Notes under the pieces: generated by a model
The model's database searches: none
What the model was told of the DNA's origin: nothing
What the model saw: the letters and a program-made list of their open reading frames with translations, nothing else
Shown here: piece after piece, positions 8,684 to 18,410 of the stretch
Position numbering within the stretch: the first letter of the stretch is position 1
How the letters are laid out: the number at the start of each line of letters is the position of its first letter
Made by a program: the position numbers and the translations under genes
From: Rubricella aquisinus
Lineage (GTDB): Bacteria; Pseudomonadota; Alphaproteobacteria; Rhodobacterales; Rhodobacteraceae
Reading direction: 5' to 3'
DNA length: 64,000 nt
NCBI RefSeq assembly: GCF_014199445.1
Contig: NZ_JACIJS010000002.1
Location: 124,001-188,000 of the forward strand

Positions 8684-11386
8684 TTATCCGAAATTCCACC
8701 AGCCGCGTTTTTTCGGCTTGGCCGGGTCCACTGGAGTGTCCGGCGGCGGTGCCTTCTGCTCCTCGGCCTCAGGGGCCTGCTCGGCCACCTCGGGCGTGGC
8801 CTCCTCTGGCGCTGCTGCGACCGGTTCCGGGGCAGCCTCTTGCGTGGCGGGTTCAGCCGCGGCGGGCTCCTCCGATGGTGCGGGGTCTGCGGCCGGTGTC
8901 TCCTCAGCGGGCTTTTCCTCAGCCGCTTTCGGTTTGCGCCGGGCGCGGGTCCGCTTGGGTTTCGGTGCTTCCTCTTCCGGCACGGGGACTGGTGCGGTCT
9001 GTTCCGGTTCCGTTTCGATCACCGGGCCTAGGCCGTTATCTTCCGTTGCCTCAGCGGGCTTTTCCGCCTCTGCGTCATCGGTTTTCCGACGGCGGGAGCG
9101 GCTGCGGCTCCGTTTCTTCGGGGCGTCATCCTCGGTTGAGGCCTCGGCATCAGGCTCAGCCGCTGCTTCCGCGTCAGAGTTGTCATCGGATTGATCCTCT
9201 GACGTGTCATCGTCGGTCTGGTTGCCATCCTCATCGGACTTCCGCCGCCGACGACCACCGCGCCGCCGCCGCCGCTTTTTCTTCGGCTGGTCGTCGTCAC
9301 TGTCGGCTTTTGGCGCGTCGGGGGTGGGGGTATCTGCTTCCTCCGCCTCTTCCACGTCATCCGGGATGTTGTCATCTTCGGCAAAGAGCGCGTGCATCTG
9401 CACGGCGCGGTCATCGGGCACAATCGCGATGGTGCGGCTGGAGGTTTTGAACCGCTCCATCCGGTAATCGGGGCCTTGCACGCTGGCATCCGCCTCAATG
9501 CGGATCGCGATGCCAAAGCGGCCTTCGATCTCTGCGATATGCTCGCGTTTGTTGTTGATGATGTAATTCGCGACACCAACGGATGTGGTGACGAGGATTT
9601 CCTTGCAGCGCTGGCGCACGCCCTCTTCCTGCAAATCGCGCAGAATGCCCAACGCAACGGAGTCGGCGGACCGGACGATCCCTGTCCCCTGACAATTCGC
9701 GCAAGGCTGGGTGACAGCCTCGATCATGCCGGGGCGCAGGCGCTGGCGGCTCATTTCCATCAACCCGAAGGAGGAAATGCGGCCTACCTGAATGCGCGCA
9801 CGATCCGATTTCAGCGCGTCCTTCATCCGCTTTTCAACAGCGGAATTGTTGCGCCGCTCGTCCATGTCGATGAAGTCGATCACGATCAGACCGGCCAGAT
9901 CGCGCAGCCGCAACTGGCGCGCCACCTCATCGGCGGCTTCAAGGTTGGTCTTGAGCGCGGTATCCTCGATCGAGCCTTCCTTGGTCGAACGGCCCGAGTT
10001 CACGTCGATGGCAACCAGCGCCTCCGTGATGCCGATCACCAGATAGCCGCCGGATTTCAACTGTACGGTCGGGTTGAACATGCCGTTGAGGTAGCCTTCA
10101 ACCTGATGCCGGCTAAAGAGCGGCACGCCATCGGAATAGAATTTCACGTTCTTGGCATGGGATGGCATCAGCATCCGCATGTAATCCTTCGCCTCGCGAT
10201 AGCCTGCTTCGCCTTCGACGAGGATTTCGCTGATCTCGCGGCTGTAAAGGTCGCGGATCACCCGTTTGATCAGGCTGCCTTCCTCATAAACGAGGGTCGG
10301 GGCCACTGATTTCATCGTCAGGTCACGGACCTGATCCCACTGGCGGATCAAGAATTCATAATCGCGCTTGATTTCCGTCTTGGTGCGCTTGGCACCTGCG
10401 GTGCGGATGATGAGACCCGCGCCTTTCTGGACATCAAGATCGTTCGCTATCTCTTTGAGTTTCTTACGATCTGAAGCAAGCGTGATTTTGCGAGAAATAC
10501 CGCCCCCGCGCGCCGTGTTTGGCATCAAAACGCAATAGCGCCCGGCAAGGGAGAGGTAGGTGGTCAGCGCCGCGCCCTTGTTCCCGCGCTCTTCCTTAAC
10601 GACCTGAACGAGCAGGATCTGGCGGACTTTGATGACCTCTTGGATTTTGTAGCGGCGGACGCGCTGGCGACGGGGGCGGACCTCCTCGGTCACGTCCTCT
10701 GCATCGGTGACGTCTTCGGCCTCTTCCGGGCCGCCCTCATCGTCGTCCTCGTCGGATGCGTCATCGGGTGCCGCTTTCGCCGTCTCCTTGGATGCGGTGG
10801 GCGCGTCCTCGGTCGGCTCCGGTGCGGTTTCCTGCGGGGCGTCGGATGGGGCCTGTTCAGCCTCCGCCGTCGTTTCCGCGGCCTCAGGGGCAGGGGTTTC
10901 CTGTGCTGCTTCGGGCTGCGCGTTCGCGGCCTCGGTCACTTCTGCCGGATCGGCAGAGGTTACTTCATCACCAGCCTCGTCGCCGTCGCGCTTTGCCGCA
11001 CTTGATGACGTGCCACCGGATGACCGGCGGCGGCGGCGGGAGCGGCCATTGCCGGACGATTTGCTATCCTCGTCCTCTTCTTCCGCCGCGCGGCGTTCAT
11101 TCTCCGCATCCTCGGCAAGGATCGCTTCACGGTCCGCGACGGGGATCTGGTAGTAATCGGGATGAATTTCCGAAAACGCGAGGAAGCCATGGCGATTGCC
11201 GCCATAATCCACGAAGGCCGCCTGCAAGGACGGCTCAACCCGTGTCACTTTTGCCAGATAGATATTGCCAGCAAGCTGGCGTTTGTTCAGCGATTCAAAG
11301 TCGAATTCTTCAACACGCGTTCCGTCCGCCACGACAACCCGGGTCTCCTCCGGGTGGGTGGCATCGATAAGCATTTTCTTGGTCAT
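8684..11386 (-). CDS. rne: Ribonuclease E
   Basis: Single-strand endoribonuclease central to mRNA turnover, rRNA and tRNA processing, and scaffold of the degradosome. The 900-residue protein opens with MTKKMLIDATHPEETRVV and the first part of the S1 domain (about 36-92), interrupted by a long acidic and Ala/Pro-rich insert of about 145 residues (about 93-236) before the S1 domain resumes at RRYKIQEVIKVRQILL. The catalytic DNase I-like region shows AIDVNSGRSTKEGSIEDTA, metal-binding DFIDMDERRN, and the Zn-link CANCQGTG. The C-terminal third (about 660-890) is low-complexity, rich in Glu, Ala, Pro and Arg runs such as KKKRRRRRGGRRRR, and ends GWWNFG. The S1 insert is known for alphaproteobacterial RNase E. 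The ATG at 11386 has GAGAGA before it. Confidence 0.97.
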   Translation of the reverse strand: MTKKMLIDATHPEETRVVVADGTRVEEFDFESLNKRQLAGNIYLAKVTRVEPSLQAAFVDYGGNRHGFLAFSEIHPDYYQIPVADREAILAEDAENERRAAEEEDEDSKSSGNGRSRRRRRSSGGTSSSAAKRDGDEAGDEVTSADPAEVTEAANAQPEAAQETPAPEAAETTAEAEQAPSDAPQETAPEPTEDAPTASKETAKAAPDDASDEDDDEGGPEEAEDVTDAEDVTEEVRPRRQRVRRYKIQEVIKVRQILLVQVVKEERGNKGAALTTYLSLAGRYCVLMPNTARGGGISRKITLASDRKKLKEIANDLDVQKGAGLIIRTAGAKRTKTEIKRDYEFLIRQWDQVRDLTMKSVAPTLVYEEGSLIKRVIRDLYSREISEILVEGEAGYREAKDYMRMLMPSHAKNVKFYSDGVPLFSRHQVEGYLNGMFNPTVQLKSGGYLVIGITEALVAIDVNSGRSTKEGSIEDTALKTNLEAADEVARQLRLRDLAGLIVIDFIDMDERRNNSAVEKRMKDALKSDRARIQVGRISSFGLMEMSRQRLRPGMIEAVTQPCANCQGTGIVRSADSVALGILRDLQEEGVRQRCKEILVTTSVGVANYIINNKREHIAEIEGRFGIAIRIEADASVQGPDYRMERFKTSSRTIAIVPDDRAVQMHALFAEDDNIPDDVEEAEEADTPTPDAPKADSDDDQPKKKRRRRRGGRRRRKSDEDGNQTDDDTSEDQSDDNSDAEAAAEPDAEASTEDDAPKKRSRSRSRRRKTDDAEAEKPAEATEDNGLGPVIETEPEQTAPVPVPEEEAPKPKRTRARRKPKAAEEKPAEETPAADPAPSEEPAAAEPATQEAAPEPVAAAPEEATPEVAEQAPEAEEQKAPPPDTPVDPAKPKKRGWWNFG

Positions 11387-11858
11387 TGTCTCTCATTTCC
11401 GCACGATCCCTGCGCCCATGCAGAACACGGGAGGCCAGAATGTGCGATTTGTTCGGATGAGCGATGTCGCCTGCCGCCATAACAGGTGCGGGCAGGGCAT
11501 CTACCCCCCGGTCCTGTCTCACTCTGGCGGTCGCGCGGTGCATCGCGATCATGTCTCCAGCGCCAATATGCGGCGCAATCAAGCCGGTTTAGGCCGGCGG
11601 CTCTGCTTGGCTGCTGCTTTTTCAAGGCGGCAGCCCGGTCGCGATCTGTTTTCTTGAAAACCGCAAGGGCGCGTTTGGGGCCATTGCGTCGATCGGCGAC
11701 AAAACTGTCTGGTCAGGCGGCCTGCGCCGCGTCTGATCTTTCATGCATACGCGGGGCGGGCCTTAATGACAATTCGTTTTTATGATTGTCCCGCACATGA
11801 TAACACTGGGTTAAGAGACAAGTGCTCCAGCAAGGGGCCAAGCATTGAGGATATCGAG
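11387..11858. promoter_or_regulatory. Divergent rne/amiC intergenic region with GC-rich hairpins
   Basis: 472 bases with no supported gene, lying between divergently transcribed rne and amiC. It must hold both promoters and the rne 5' UTR. Several short perfect inverted repeats are visible, for example GCGCC at 11560-11564 with GGCGC at 11572-11576 (7-nt loop). I could not assign promoters with confidence. In other bacteria the rne leader folds into hairpins that RNase E cleaves to control its own level; whether that holds here is inference. Confidence 0.45.
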
Positions 11859-13022
11859 TTGACCCGATGGATCATCGGCATTGCGTGCCTTTTGTGCCTG
11901 TGCGCAAGCCATGTGTTGGCGGCACCGCTTGCCGGTGCGCTGACCGTTGAGACGCGCGGCCTGTTCACCCGTGAGACAGTGCTTGAGATGCCTGTGGATC
12001 AACCGGTTCCGTTTCGGGTGTTCACCGTGGACCGGCCCGACCGGGTGATCGTGGATTTCGACGGATTGGTCCTGCCCGAGGTCACGGGGGGCGGCGGCGT
12101 CGTGTCGGGCCTGCGCGCGGGATGGTTCACCGCGGGGCAAAGCCGGTTGGAGATCACGCTGGCGCGCAAGGCCCGGATCGTGAGTGCCGCTATGGAGGAC
12201 GGACAGTTCCGCCTGATCCTCACGGAAACCGATGCAGCCGAGTTTGCCGAAACGCTCAATCCACCGGAGGGATGGGCGCGGCTGCCTACCCTGACGGCAG
12301 AGATTGCGGGCGATGATGGCCTGCCGCTGGTGATGCTTGATCCCGGTCATGGCGGGATTGATCCCGGTGCCGTGCGCGATGGCATTTCGGAGAAGGATAT
12401 CGCGCTGACCTTCGGGCTTGAGCTGCGTGACGCGCTGCTGGCGACCGGGCGGTATCGGGTCGCGATGACGCGGGAGGAGGACATCTATATCGGCCTGCGC
12501 CGCCGGGTGGACATGGCCCGCGCGGCGGGGGCGGATGTGTTCCTGTCGCTCCATGCCAATACGGTGACACGGGGGGAGGCGCGGGGGGCCGCTGTCTATT
12601 CCTTGTCCGATGACGCGTCTGACGCGGCAACGGCGGCCCTTGCCGCGCTTGAAAATCAGGCCGACCTTTTCGTCGATGTCGATCTGGGCGCGGGGGATAC
12701 GGAGGTCGCGCGCGTCCTGTTGGATCTTGCACGGGTGGAGACGAATGCCCGCTCCGGTCTGCTTGCAGGCGCAATGGTGGAGACCCTGCGCCATTCGGCG
12801 GGCGTGATCCGCACCCATCCGCACCGCTCCGCCGGGTTTGCGGTGCTCAAAGCGCCCGATATTCCCAGCCTCCTCATTGAGCTTGGGTTCCTGTCTGACG
12901 CGCAAGACAGGCTCAACATGCGCTCCCCCATCTGGCGGGCCAAAGCGATTGCGGGGGTGATTGCCGGGCTGGATGAATGGAGCGAGCGCGATCGCCTGAT
13001 GTCCGGCCTGACGCGGCAATGA
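11859..13022 (+). CDS. amiC: N-acetylmuramoyl-L-alanine amidase (AmiC type) with AMIN domain
   Basis: Periplasmic zinc amidase that cuts the peptide from the glycan strand of peptidoglycan during cell separation. About 387 residues: Sec signal peptide (ending SHVLAAP), AMIN domain (about 25-120) that localises such enzymes to the division site, and a C-terminal Amidase_3 domain with zinc ligands in LDPGHGGIDPG, SEKDIAL and FLSLHANT. The start chosen is a TTG at 11859 with GAGG eight bases upstream and a good signal peptide directly after it; the frame stays open to an ATG at 11766, but that would put 31 polar residues before the signal sequence. It is followed on the same strand by PBP1A, a fitting cell-wall pair. 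Confidence 0.93.
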   Translation: MTRWIIGIACLLCLCASHVLAAPLAGALTVETRGLFTRETVLEMPVDQPVPFRVFTVDRPDRVIVDFDGLVLPEVTGGGGVVSGLRAGWFTAGQSRLEITLARKARIVSAAMEDGQFRLILTETDAAEFAETLNPPEGWARLPTLTAEIAGDDGLPLVMLDPGHGGIDPGAVRDGISEKDIALTFGLELRDALLATGRYRVAMTREEDIYIGLRRRVDMARAAGADVFLSLHANTVTRGEARGAAVYSLSDDASDAATAALAALENQADLFVDVDLGAGDTEVARVLLDLARVETNARSGLLAGAMVETLRHSAGVIRTHPHRSAGFAVLKAPDIPSLLIELGFLSDAQDRLNMRSPIWRAKAIAGVIAGLDEWSERDRLMSGLTRQ

Positions 13023-13158
13023 CGGATGCGCGAAGTCTTGCCGGCTTTGCCATGGACCGGGCCGCATCGCGATTTCCCTCACGAAAGACTGATGCATCGG
13101 GCCTGACACCGGCATTTCGTCCTGTTAAGAAGCCTTCAGACACGGATGAGGCGCGGCA

Positions 13159-15720
13159 GTGAAATACGTCCTGAGATTTTTCGGTTTTATCTTCAGTTGG
13201 CTGGTGCTGGGCCTTGCCGCGGCGGTGATTGTTGTGGGTGGGGTGATCTGGTCCTATTCTGGTGATCTGCCGGATCATGAGGAGCTTGCCGCCTATGAGC
13301 CCACGACGCTGAGCCGCGTGTATTCCGGTGAGGGGCGGCTGTTGGACGAATTTGTGCGCGAACGCCGCGTGTTCACGCCTGCCGATGAAATCCCCGATAT
13401 CGTCAAGCAGGCTTTCATCTCTGCCGAGGATAAGAATTTCTATGAGCATTGGGGATTTGATCCGCGCGGCATCGCAAGCGCCGTTTTGGATGCGGCACGG
13501 GGCGGGCGGTTGCGCGGTGCGTCCACGATCACCCAACAGGTGGTCAAAAACTTCCTCCTATCCGGGGAGCGGGAGATCGAGCGGAAAATCCGCGAAATCA
13601 TCCTTGCGGTGCAGCTTGAGTCCGTTCTGGAGAAAGAGCAGATCCTTGAGCTTTATCTCAATGAGATTTTTCTGGGCGAAAACTCCTATGGCATCACGGC
13701 CGCCGCGCGCAATTATTTCGCGAAATCCCTGTCCGAATTGACCCCGGCGGAGGCGGCGTTCCTGGCCGCGTTGCCAAAGGCGCCCTCCAATCGGCACCCG
13801 GTGGATGATCGGGACGTCGCCCTGTTCTGGCGCAACAACACGCTGCGGGAGATGGGGGAGAATGGCTATCTGCCGAAAGAGGATGTCGCCTTCTGGCAGG
13901 AACAGCCGCTTGATACCATCCAAGGGGGAGAGATTGAGGCGCCCGAGGATATCCGCCTGCCTGGGCGCAGCTATTTCACCGATGAAGTGCGCCGCCAGTT
14001 GGTGCGCGAGATCGGGGAGGAAAAGCTGTTCACCGGTGGCCTGACGATCCGCGCCACGATTGATCCGGTGTTGCAGCAGGCCGCGCAGGACGCGCTGCGC
14101 ACGGGCTTGCTGACCTATGCCGAGGGGCGGGAGGGCTATCGCGGCCCCATCGCGCAAATCCCCGAGGATATGACCCTGCGCGAGGAGGATTGGCGCGCCG
14201 CGCTGCGGGATCTGCGCATCCCACGCGATATCGAAGACTGGCGGCCCGCCGTTGTCACGCTCGTGGGCAATTTCTCCGTCCGGGTTGGGATCGAAGGCGT
14301 GGAAGAGGACGAGGACGGCCATTTCGTGCGCCTTGCCGACACGCGATGGGCGCGCCCGCAGGCCGCCGATGGCACCCTTGGCGCGGCCCCGTCGGAGCCG
14401 TCTGATGTCTGGTCCTTGGGCGATGTGATTTATGTCACTGAAGGCGAGGTGGATGGGGAGCCGCGCTGGCTGATGAAACAGGTGCCGGAAATCCAAGGTG
14501 CGTTCATGGCGATGGACACGCGCACCGGGCGGGTTCTGGCGCTTCAAGGTGGGTTTGATTACGGCCTGAGCGCGTTTAACCGTGCCACGCAGGCCCGGCG
14601 ACAGCCCGGCTCATCCTTCAAACCGTTCGTTTATGCAGCCGCTCTCGATCAGGGCTTTACCCCCTCCACAATCGTGCTCGATGCGCCTTTCGTGCTGGAT
14701 CAGGGGCCGAATGAGGATCCGTGGATTCCGAAAAACTATTCGGGCGAGGGCAATTTCTATGGTCCGCAATTGATGCGCGTGGGGATCGAACGCTCCCTCA
14801 ACCTGATGACCGTGCGCATCGCCGATGATGTGGGGATGGAGACGGTGGCGGAATACGCCGAAGGCTTCGGCATTTATGACGAGATGCCGTCGCTCTTGTC
14901 TTATTCGCTTGGCGCGGGGGACACGACGCTCTTTCGGATGCTCGCGGCCTATGCGCAGTTTGCCAATGGCGGGCAGAAGGTCACGCCGTCCCTCGTGGAC
15001 CGGGTGCAGGATCGGCGCGGCAACACGATCATCCGCCACGACGCACGGCTCTGTCAGGGCTGTGACGAAGACTACGCCGAGGGAGACGCGCCATGGGTGC
15101 TCGACCCGGCGGAGCGCGTGATGAGCGATCTGACCGCGTACCGTCTGATCTCCATGCTGGAGGGCGTGGTGGATCGCGGCACGGCAAGCGGGTCGCTCGG
15201 TGATCTCGACTATCCGCTGGCGGGTAAGACCGGCACCACGAATGAGGCGCGCGACGCGTGGTTCATCGGGTTCAGCCCGTCCATCGTCGCGGGCTGTTTC
15301 ATCGGCTACGATTCTCCGCGCCCGATGGGCCGTGGCGGCACCGGCGGCGGGCTTTGCGCGCCAGTGTTCCGCGATTTCATGGATGTGGTGATCGAAAACG
15401 AGGTCGTGCCACCGGGGCAATTCAAGCAGCCCCCCAACACCGTGCTGGTCAAGATTGATCGAAACACTGGCATTCGCCTTCCCGATGAAACGACGCGGGA
15501 TCAGGCGGATTATGTCCAGGAGGTCTATCCGCTTGATGCGGTGCCCGCGGTTTATGCCGATGTGTCCCGGACAATCGGTGGCGGCGGGAATTTCACGCTG
15601 GGGGATTTGGCCGTCACGACCGATCCGCAGGAGGTCGCGGGCGACACGGGCGAGGACGGTGTGCGCCCGCCCCCCCCGCCGCCGCCCGCAGGATCGCTTG
15701 ACAGCGGTGGTCTCTACTAG
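13159..15720 (+). CDS. mrcA: Penicillin-binding protein 1A, bifunctional class A PBP
   Basis: Builds peptidoglycan: glycosyltransferase plus DD-transpeptidase, anchored in the inner membrane. The 853-residue protein has an N-terminal membrane helix (about 8-32), a GT51 domain with catalytic EDKNFYEHWGFD and the GASTITQQVVKNFLL motif, and a transpeptidase domain with SXXK serine S485 (QPGSSFKPF), and KTGTTNEA at about 690-697. Between the two is the usual PBP1A insert (about 300-440). The C-terminal tail is proline-rich (RPPPPPPPAG). GTG start with GAGG upstream. 136 bases separate it from amiC, so a shared transcript is likely. Length is normal for MrcA/PonA. Confidence 0.97.
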   Translation: MKYVLRFFGFIFSWLVLGLAAAVIVVGGVIWSYSGDLPDHEELAAYEPTTLSRVYSGEGRLLDEFVRERRVFTPADEIPDIVKQAFISAEDKNFYEHWGFDPRGIASAVLDAARGGRLRGASTITQQVVKNFLLSGEREIERKIREIILAVQLESVLEKEQILELYLNEIFLGENSYGITAAARNYFAKSLSELTPAEAAFLAALPKAPSNRHPVDDRDVALFWRNNTLREMGENGYLPKEDVAFWQEQPLDTIQGGEIEAPEDIRLPGRSYFTDEVRRQLVREIGEEKLFTGGLTIRATIDPVLQQAAQDALRTGLLTYAEGREGYRGPIAQIPEDMTLREEDWRAALRDLRIPRDIEDWRPAVVTLVGNFSVRVGIEGVEEDEDGHFVRLADTRWARPQAADGTLGAAPSEPSDVWSLGDVIYVTEGEVDGEPRWLMKQVPEIQGAFMAMDTRTGRVLALQGGFDYGLSAFNRATQARRQPGSSFKPFVYAAALDQGFTPSTIVLDAPFVLDQGPNEDPWIPKNYSGEGNFYGPQLMRVGIERSLNLMTVRIADDVGMETVAEYAEGFGIYDEMPSLLSYSLGAGDTTLFRMLAAYAQFANGGQKVTPSLVDRVQDRRGNTIIRHDARLCQGCDEDYAEGDAPWVLDPAERVMSDLTAYRLISMLEGVVDRGTASGSLGDLDYPLAGKTGTTNEARDAWFIGFSPSIVAGCFIGYDSPRPMGRGGTGGGLCAPVFRDFMDVVIENEVVPPGQFKQPPNTVLVKIDRNTGIRLPDETTRDQADYVQEVYPLDAVPAVYADVSRTIGGGGNFTLGDLAVTTDPQEVAGDTGEDGVRPPPPPPPAGSLDSGGLY

Positions 15721-15783
15721 CGCGGCTTTACCATCCGTTTGCCCAAGTCTATGTAGAGCGTGCAAGTCACGTCAGGAAATCCC

Positions 15784-16911
15784 ATGCGCGCTGAAATCCA
15801 AACCCTCTCTGACCAGATCAAGAAATCCATTGCCCTGCTCAAGCAGCGCTCCGGCTGGGACACGGCGGGGCATCGGCTCGAAGAGTTGAACGCGATGACC
15901 GAAGATCCCGAACTATGGAACGACGCGGCGCGCGCCCAAAAGCTAATGCGCGATCGGCAGACGCTCGTTGATTCCATGGACACGATCAAAGGGCTGGAGC
16001 AGGGCCTGTCCGACGGTCTGGAACTGATCGAGTTGGGCGAGATGGAGGAGGATGACGAGGTCGTGAAAGAGGCCGAAGCCTCCATCCGCGCGCTGGCCGA
16101 GCTTGCCGCCAAGAAGGAGCTTGAGGCGCTCCTGGATGGGGAGGCTGACGGCAACGACACGTTCCTTGAGATCAACTCTGGCGCGGGCGGGACGGAAAGC
16201 TGCGATTGGGCCTCGATGCTTGCACGGATGTATGTCCGCTGGGCCGAAAAGCGTGGCTTCAAGGTGGAGTTGCAGTCAGAAAGCGCGGGTGAAGAGGCGG
16301 GGATCAAATCCGCGACCTACAAGATCAGCGGTGAGAATGCCTATGGCTGGCTGAAGTCGGAAAGCGGCGTGCACCGTCTGGTGCGGATCAGCCCGTACGA
16401 TTCGGCGGCGCGGCGGCACACCTCGTTCAGCTCGGTCTGGGTCTATCCCGTGGTGGACGACAATATCGAGATTGAGGTGAACCCCGCCGATATCCGCATC
16501 GACACCTACCGCTCCTCCGGGGCCGGCGGGCAGCACGTCAACACCACCGATTCCGCCGTGCGGATCACCCATATTCCGACGAATATCGTCGTGACCAGTT
16601 CCGAAAAATCCCAGCACCAGAACCGGGATATCGCGATGAAGGCGCTGAAATCGCGGCTCTACCAGATGGAGTTGGACAAGCGGAACGAGGCGATCAATGA
16701 GGCGCATGAGGCCAAGGGCGATGCGGGCTGGGGCAACCAGATCCGCTCTTATGTGTTGCAGCCCTATCAGATGGTGAAAGACCTGCGCACGGGCCATGAA
16801 ACCTCTGACAGTCAGGGCGTGCTGGACGGTGACCTTGATCCGTTCATGGCCGCGACCCTTGCGTTGCAGGTGTCCGGCAAATCGCGGGCAGAGGCCCAGG
16901 CGGAAGACTAA
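15784..16911 (+). CDS. prfB: Peptide chain release factor 2
   Basis: Terminates translation at UGA and UAA. 375 residues with the GGQ peptidyl-hydrolysis motif at about 248-250 ([16 protein letters not shown]) and the stop-codon-recognition region, which reads [13 protein letters not shown] instead of the E. coli SPF tripeptide. The gene is one continuous frame: the in-frame UGA and programmed +1 frameshift that regulate prfB in many bacteria are absent. The ATG at 15784 is preceded by AGGA; the same frame is open slightly further upstream, but those codons have no ribosome binding site. The stop overlaps the convergent MFS gene by four bases. The SPY variant appears common in alphaproteobacterial RF2, from memory. 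Confidence 0.97.
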   Translation: MRAEIQTLSDQIKKSIALLKQRSGWDTAGHRLEELNAMTEDPELWNDAARAQKLMRDRQTLVDSMDTIKGLEQGLSDGLELIELGEMEEDDEVVKEAEASIRALAELAAKKELEALLDGEADGNDTFLEINSGAGGTESCDWASMLARMYVRWAEKRGFKVELQSESAGEEAGIKSATYKISGENAYGWLKSESGVHRLVRISPYDSAARRHTSFSSVWVYPVVDDNIEIEVNPADIRIDTYRSSGAGGQHVNTTDSAVRITHIPTNIVVTSSEKSQHQNRDIAMKALKSRLYQMELDKRNEAINEAHEAKGDAGWGNQIRSYVLQPYQMVKDLRTGHETSDSQGVLDGDLDPFMAATLALQVSGKSRAEAQAED

Positions 16912-18341
16912 CGCCTGAGAAACACCAGCGCGATCAGGGCGGAGAGGAGCGACAATCCCGCCGCCCACCACGCGACAAGCGCAAAGCCTGCGTTCATCGC
17001 TGCTGCATTCTGGGTGAATTCGCCAAAGCTGCCCATGCCGCCCGCTTGGCCATAGCCATAGGCGGCAACCCCACCCATGGAGGCCACGGCAAACAGCCCT
17101 GAAATCCGGCTCATCGCGTTGTTGATGCCAGATGCGGCCCCGGTGTCGTGATACGCGACAGCCCCCATCACCGCTGCGGAAAGGGGGGCAACCACCAGCG
17201 CCATGCCAAGCCCCATCAGCGCGCTGAGCGGCAAGAGTTGGCCCCAGAAATCCTGCGCGGCCACGGTCAGCGCCAATCCGGCAAACGCCAGCCCAGCCAG
17301 CAGAGAGCCAAGCGCGATCAGCGGCTTCGGGCCGATCCGATCCGCCAATCGCCCAAAGCGGGACGACAACAAGCCGATAAAGATGGAAAGGGGGGCAAAG
17401 GCGAGGATCGTCTGAAATTCGCTTATCCCCCAACCCGTCACCAAGGTCATGGGCAAGAAGAACAACACCGCGCTCAGCGCGAAATAAAGCGCGAAGGTCA
17501 GCGCATTGGCGGCGGCAAAACCGGGCAGGGCGAACAGGCGTAAGGGCATCATCGGGCGGCGCGCGCGTGTCTCCACCCACAAGAACGCAGCCGTCAGCAT
17601 CAGCCCAATGCTGCCAAACCATAACAGATGCTCCAGCGCGGGCCCATCACCGTCCCCCCCACGGCCCGTCATCGCCCATGCCAACGCCCCAAGGCCAAGT
17701 GTTGCCAGCAGTCCACCGAGGTAATCGGGAGCCTCCGACGTGTCCGGCGCGTCGCGTGGGATGCGCCACCACAACAGCGCAAAGGCAATCGCGCCAATGG
17801 GCAGATTGATCGCGAAAATCGCACGCCAGATGCCCGGGATATCAAGGGACAACACCGCCCCGCCCACCGCCGGGCCAAGCGCTGTCGTCACGGCAGAGGC
17901 CGCAGCCCAGATGCCAATCGCGGCCCCGCGTTCGGCTTGCGGATAGGCCTTGGAGATCAGCGCGAGGCTGCCCGGAACCATCGCCGCCGCGCCGATCCCC
18001 TGAAGGCCCCGCGCTGCAATCAAGAATTCGGCGTTGGGGGCAAGCGCGCAAGCCACTGACGCGGCAACAAACAAAAGGATACCAAGGCCAAACAGCCGCA
18101 CGACGCCGTAGCGATCTCCGGCGGCACCCCCCAGAAGGATCAGCGCCGACAGCGTCAGCATATAGGCATTGTTGACCCATTGCATTTGCCCAAGGCTCGC
18201 GCTGAGATCGGCCCGGATCGCCGGGATCGCGATGGAGACGACCGTGCCGTCGATAAACCCCATGGCAGAGCCGATCACGGCTGCGACCAGCACATATTTG
18301 CGGGACGCGACAGGGCAGAATGTCTGCGCAGCACTGGTCAT
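16908..18341 (-). CDS. MFS drug-efflux type transporter, DHA2 (EmrB/QacA) family
   Basis: 477-residue polytopic membrane protein with about 14 hydrophobic segments, as in the DHA2 family of proton-coupled exporters. Family motifs include the N-terminal [14 protein letters not shown] (a DxTIVNVALP variant), the loop motif [10 protein letters not shown] after TM2 (GxxxDRxGRR-type), and the TM5 motif C-like [14 protein letters not shown]. It most likely exports toxic compounds; substrates cannot be deduced. No adjacent membrane fusion protein or TetR regulator is present. It is transcribed towards prfB, with which it overlaps by four bases. Confidence 0.9.
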   Translation of the reverse strand: MTSAAQTFCPVASRKYVLVAAVIGSAMGFIDGTVVSIAIPAIRADLSASLGQMQWVNNAYMLTLSALILLGGAAGDRYGVVRLFGLGILLFVAASVACALAPNAEFLIAARGLQGIGAAAMVPGSLALISKAYPQAERGAAIGIWAAASAVTTALGPAVGGAVLSLDIPGIWRAIFAINLPIGAIAFALLWWRIPRDAPDTSEAPDYLGGLLATLGLGALAWAMTGRGGDGDGPALEHLLWFGSIGLMLTAAFLWVETRARRPMMPLRLFALPGFAAANALTFALYFALSAVLFFLPMTLVTGWGISEFQTILAFAPLSIFIGLLSSRFGRLADRIGPKPLIALGSLLAGLAFAGLALTVAAQDFWGQLLPLSALMGLGMALVVAPLSAAVMGAVAYHDTGAASGINNAMSRISGLFAVASMGGVAAYGYGQAGGMGSFGEFTQNAAAMNAGFALVAWWAAGLSLLSALIALVFLRR

Positions 18342-18352
18342 GATGCGCCATC

Positions 18353-18384
18353 AAAAAACCCCCGGCGCGTCTGCACCGGAGGTT
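18353..18384 (-). terminator. Rho-independent terminator of the M23 peptidase-bactofilin unit
   Basis: On the - strand, a 9-bp stem with one mismatch (complement of 18376-18384 and 18357-18365) is followed by a run of six T (complement of 18353-18358). It lies 27 bases past the bactofilin stop codon and 12 bases upstream of the MFS start, so it separates the two units. Confidence 0.8.
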
Positions 18385-18410
18385 CTGAATTCAGTCCTGA
18401 GGACAGAAGA

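Noticed and set aside
11486-11785. Possible 99-codon gene in the rne-amiC gap
   Set aside because: No ribosome binding site, no recognisable motif and a composition typical of random GC-rich frames.
11766-11858. N-terminal extension of AmiC from the ATG at 11766
   Set aside because: It would place 31 polar residues before a normal signal peptide; the TTG at 11859 has a ribosome binding site and fits better.
15784-15900. Programmed frameshift in prfB
   Set aside because: I looked for an in-frame TGA near codon 25 and found none; the frame is continuous.
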